Shown here piece after piece: positions 13,344 through 13,355 of a stretch of 13,355 bases of DNA. The translations under genes were made by a program, and so were the position numbers. The notes under the pieces were generated by a model. The model made no database searches, was not told where the DNA came from, and worked only from the letters and a program-made list of their open reading frames with translations. Source of the stretch: an uncultured Clostridia bacterium (GTDB taxonomy: Bacteria > Bacillota > Clostridia > Christensenellales > Aristaeellaceae). The stretch's first letter is position 1. Each line of letters opens with the position of its first letter. Where the stretch lies: NCBI GenBank assembly GCA_934615235.1, contig CAKTTL010000080.1, forward strand, positions 1 to 13,355, in the 5' to 3' direction.

Positions 13344-13355
13344 AATTTAGCATGC

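Noticed and set aside
11539..13353. 604-codon minus-strand reading frame opposite guaA
   Set aside because: guaA on the plus strand is certain, and the antisense frame runs through the non-coding repeat region without a family signature.

Overview
The window is GC-rich DNA (about 60% G+C by eye) with compact operons, strong AGGAGG-type ribosome binding sites and intergenic G/C-run repeats. CotH, VTC-type polyphosphate polymerase and DUF4956 genes lie together, and there is a class A (AsnA) asparagine synthetase. Together these suggest a GC-rich member of the Clostridia, plausibly a gut lineage. No rRNA or other marker gene fixes the taxonomy, so this is inference. No tRNA, rRNA, CRISPR array, transposase or phage gene was seen.

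Layout. (1) 1-160: a non-coding tail with a G-quadruplex-like C-run block and three successive hairpins. (2) 161-6529, minus strand: one six-gene operon. Its transcription order is solute-binding protein, permease B, permease C, ATPase D, ATPase F, PHP-family phosphoesterase/hydrolase. This is a complete Opp/Dpp-type ABC importer with a metal-dependent hydrolase as its last gene. A promoter-like site lies at 6559-6564, and a stable hairpin separates the binding-protein gene from the permease genes. (3) 6584-6627: an intrinsic terminator ending the next operon. (4) 6634-10020, minus strand: a three-gene operon for a VTC-domain polyphosphate polymerase, a DUF4956 membrane protein and a membrane-anchored CotH-type kinase-like protein with glycine/proline-rich repeats. 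This is the least understood and most interesting part. (5) 10021-10311: an intergenic region with a perfect 23-bp inverted repeat and the asnA terminator, which overlaps a competing hairpin. (6) 10312-11325, minus strand: asnA. (7) 11326-11544: divergent consensus-like promoters for asnA and guaA. (8) 11545-13059, plus strand: guaA. (9) 13060-13355: non-coding DNA with several inverted repeats, including a nested 71-nt one that resembles a small mobile or structured repeat.

How the genes work together. The importer should bring a peptide or other small solute into the cell at the cost of ATP, and the PHP enzyme may act on it or on a product. In the CotH operon the cytoplasmic-facing VTC domain would make polyphosphate, the DUF4956 protein sits in the membrane, and the CotH domain probably lies outside the cell on a membrane anchor. 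A link between polyphosphate and surface protein phosphorylation is an attractive but untested idea. AsnA and GuaA are housekeeping amidation enzymes that both cleave ATP to AMP and pyrophosphate.
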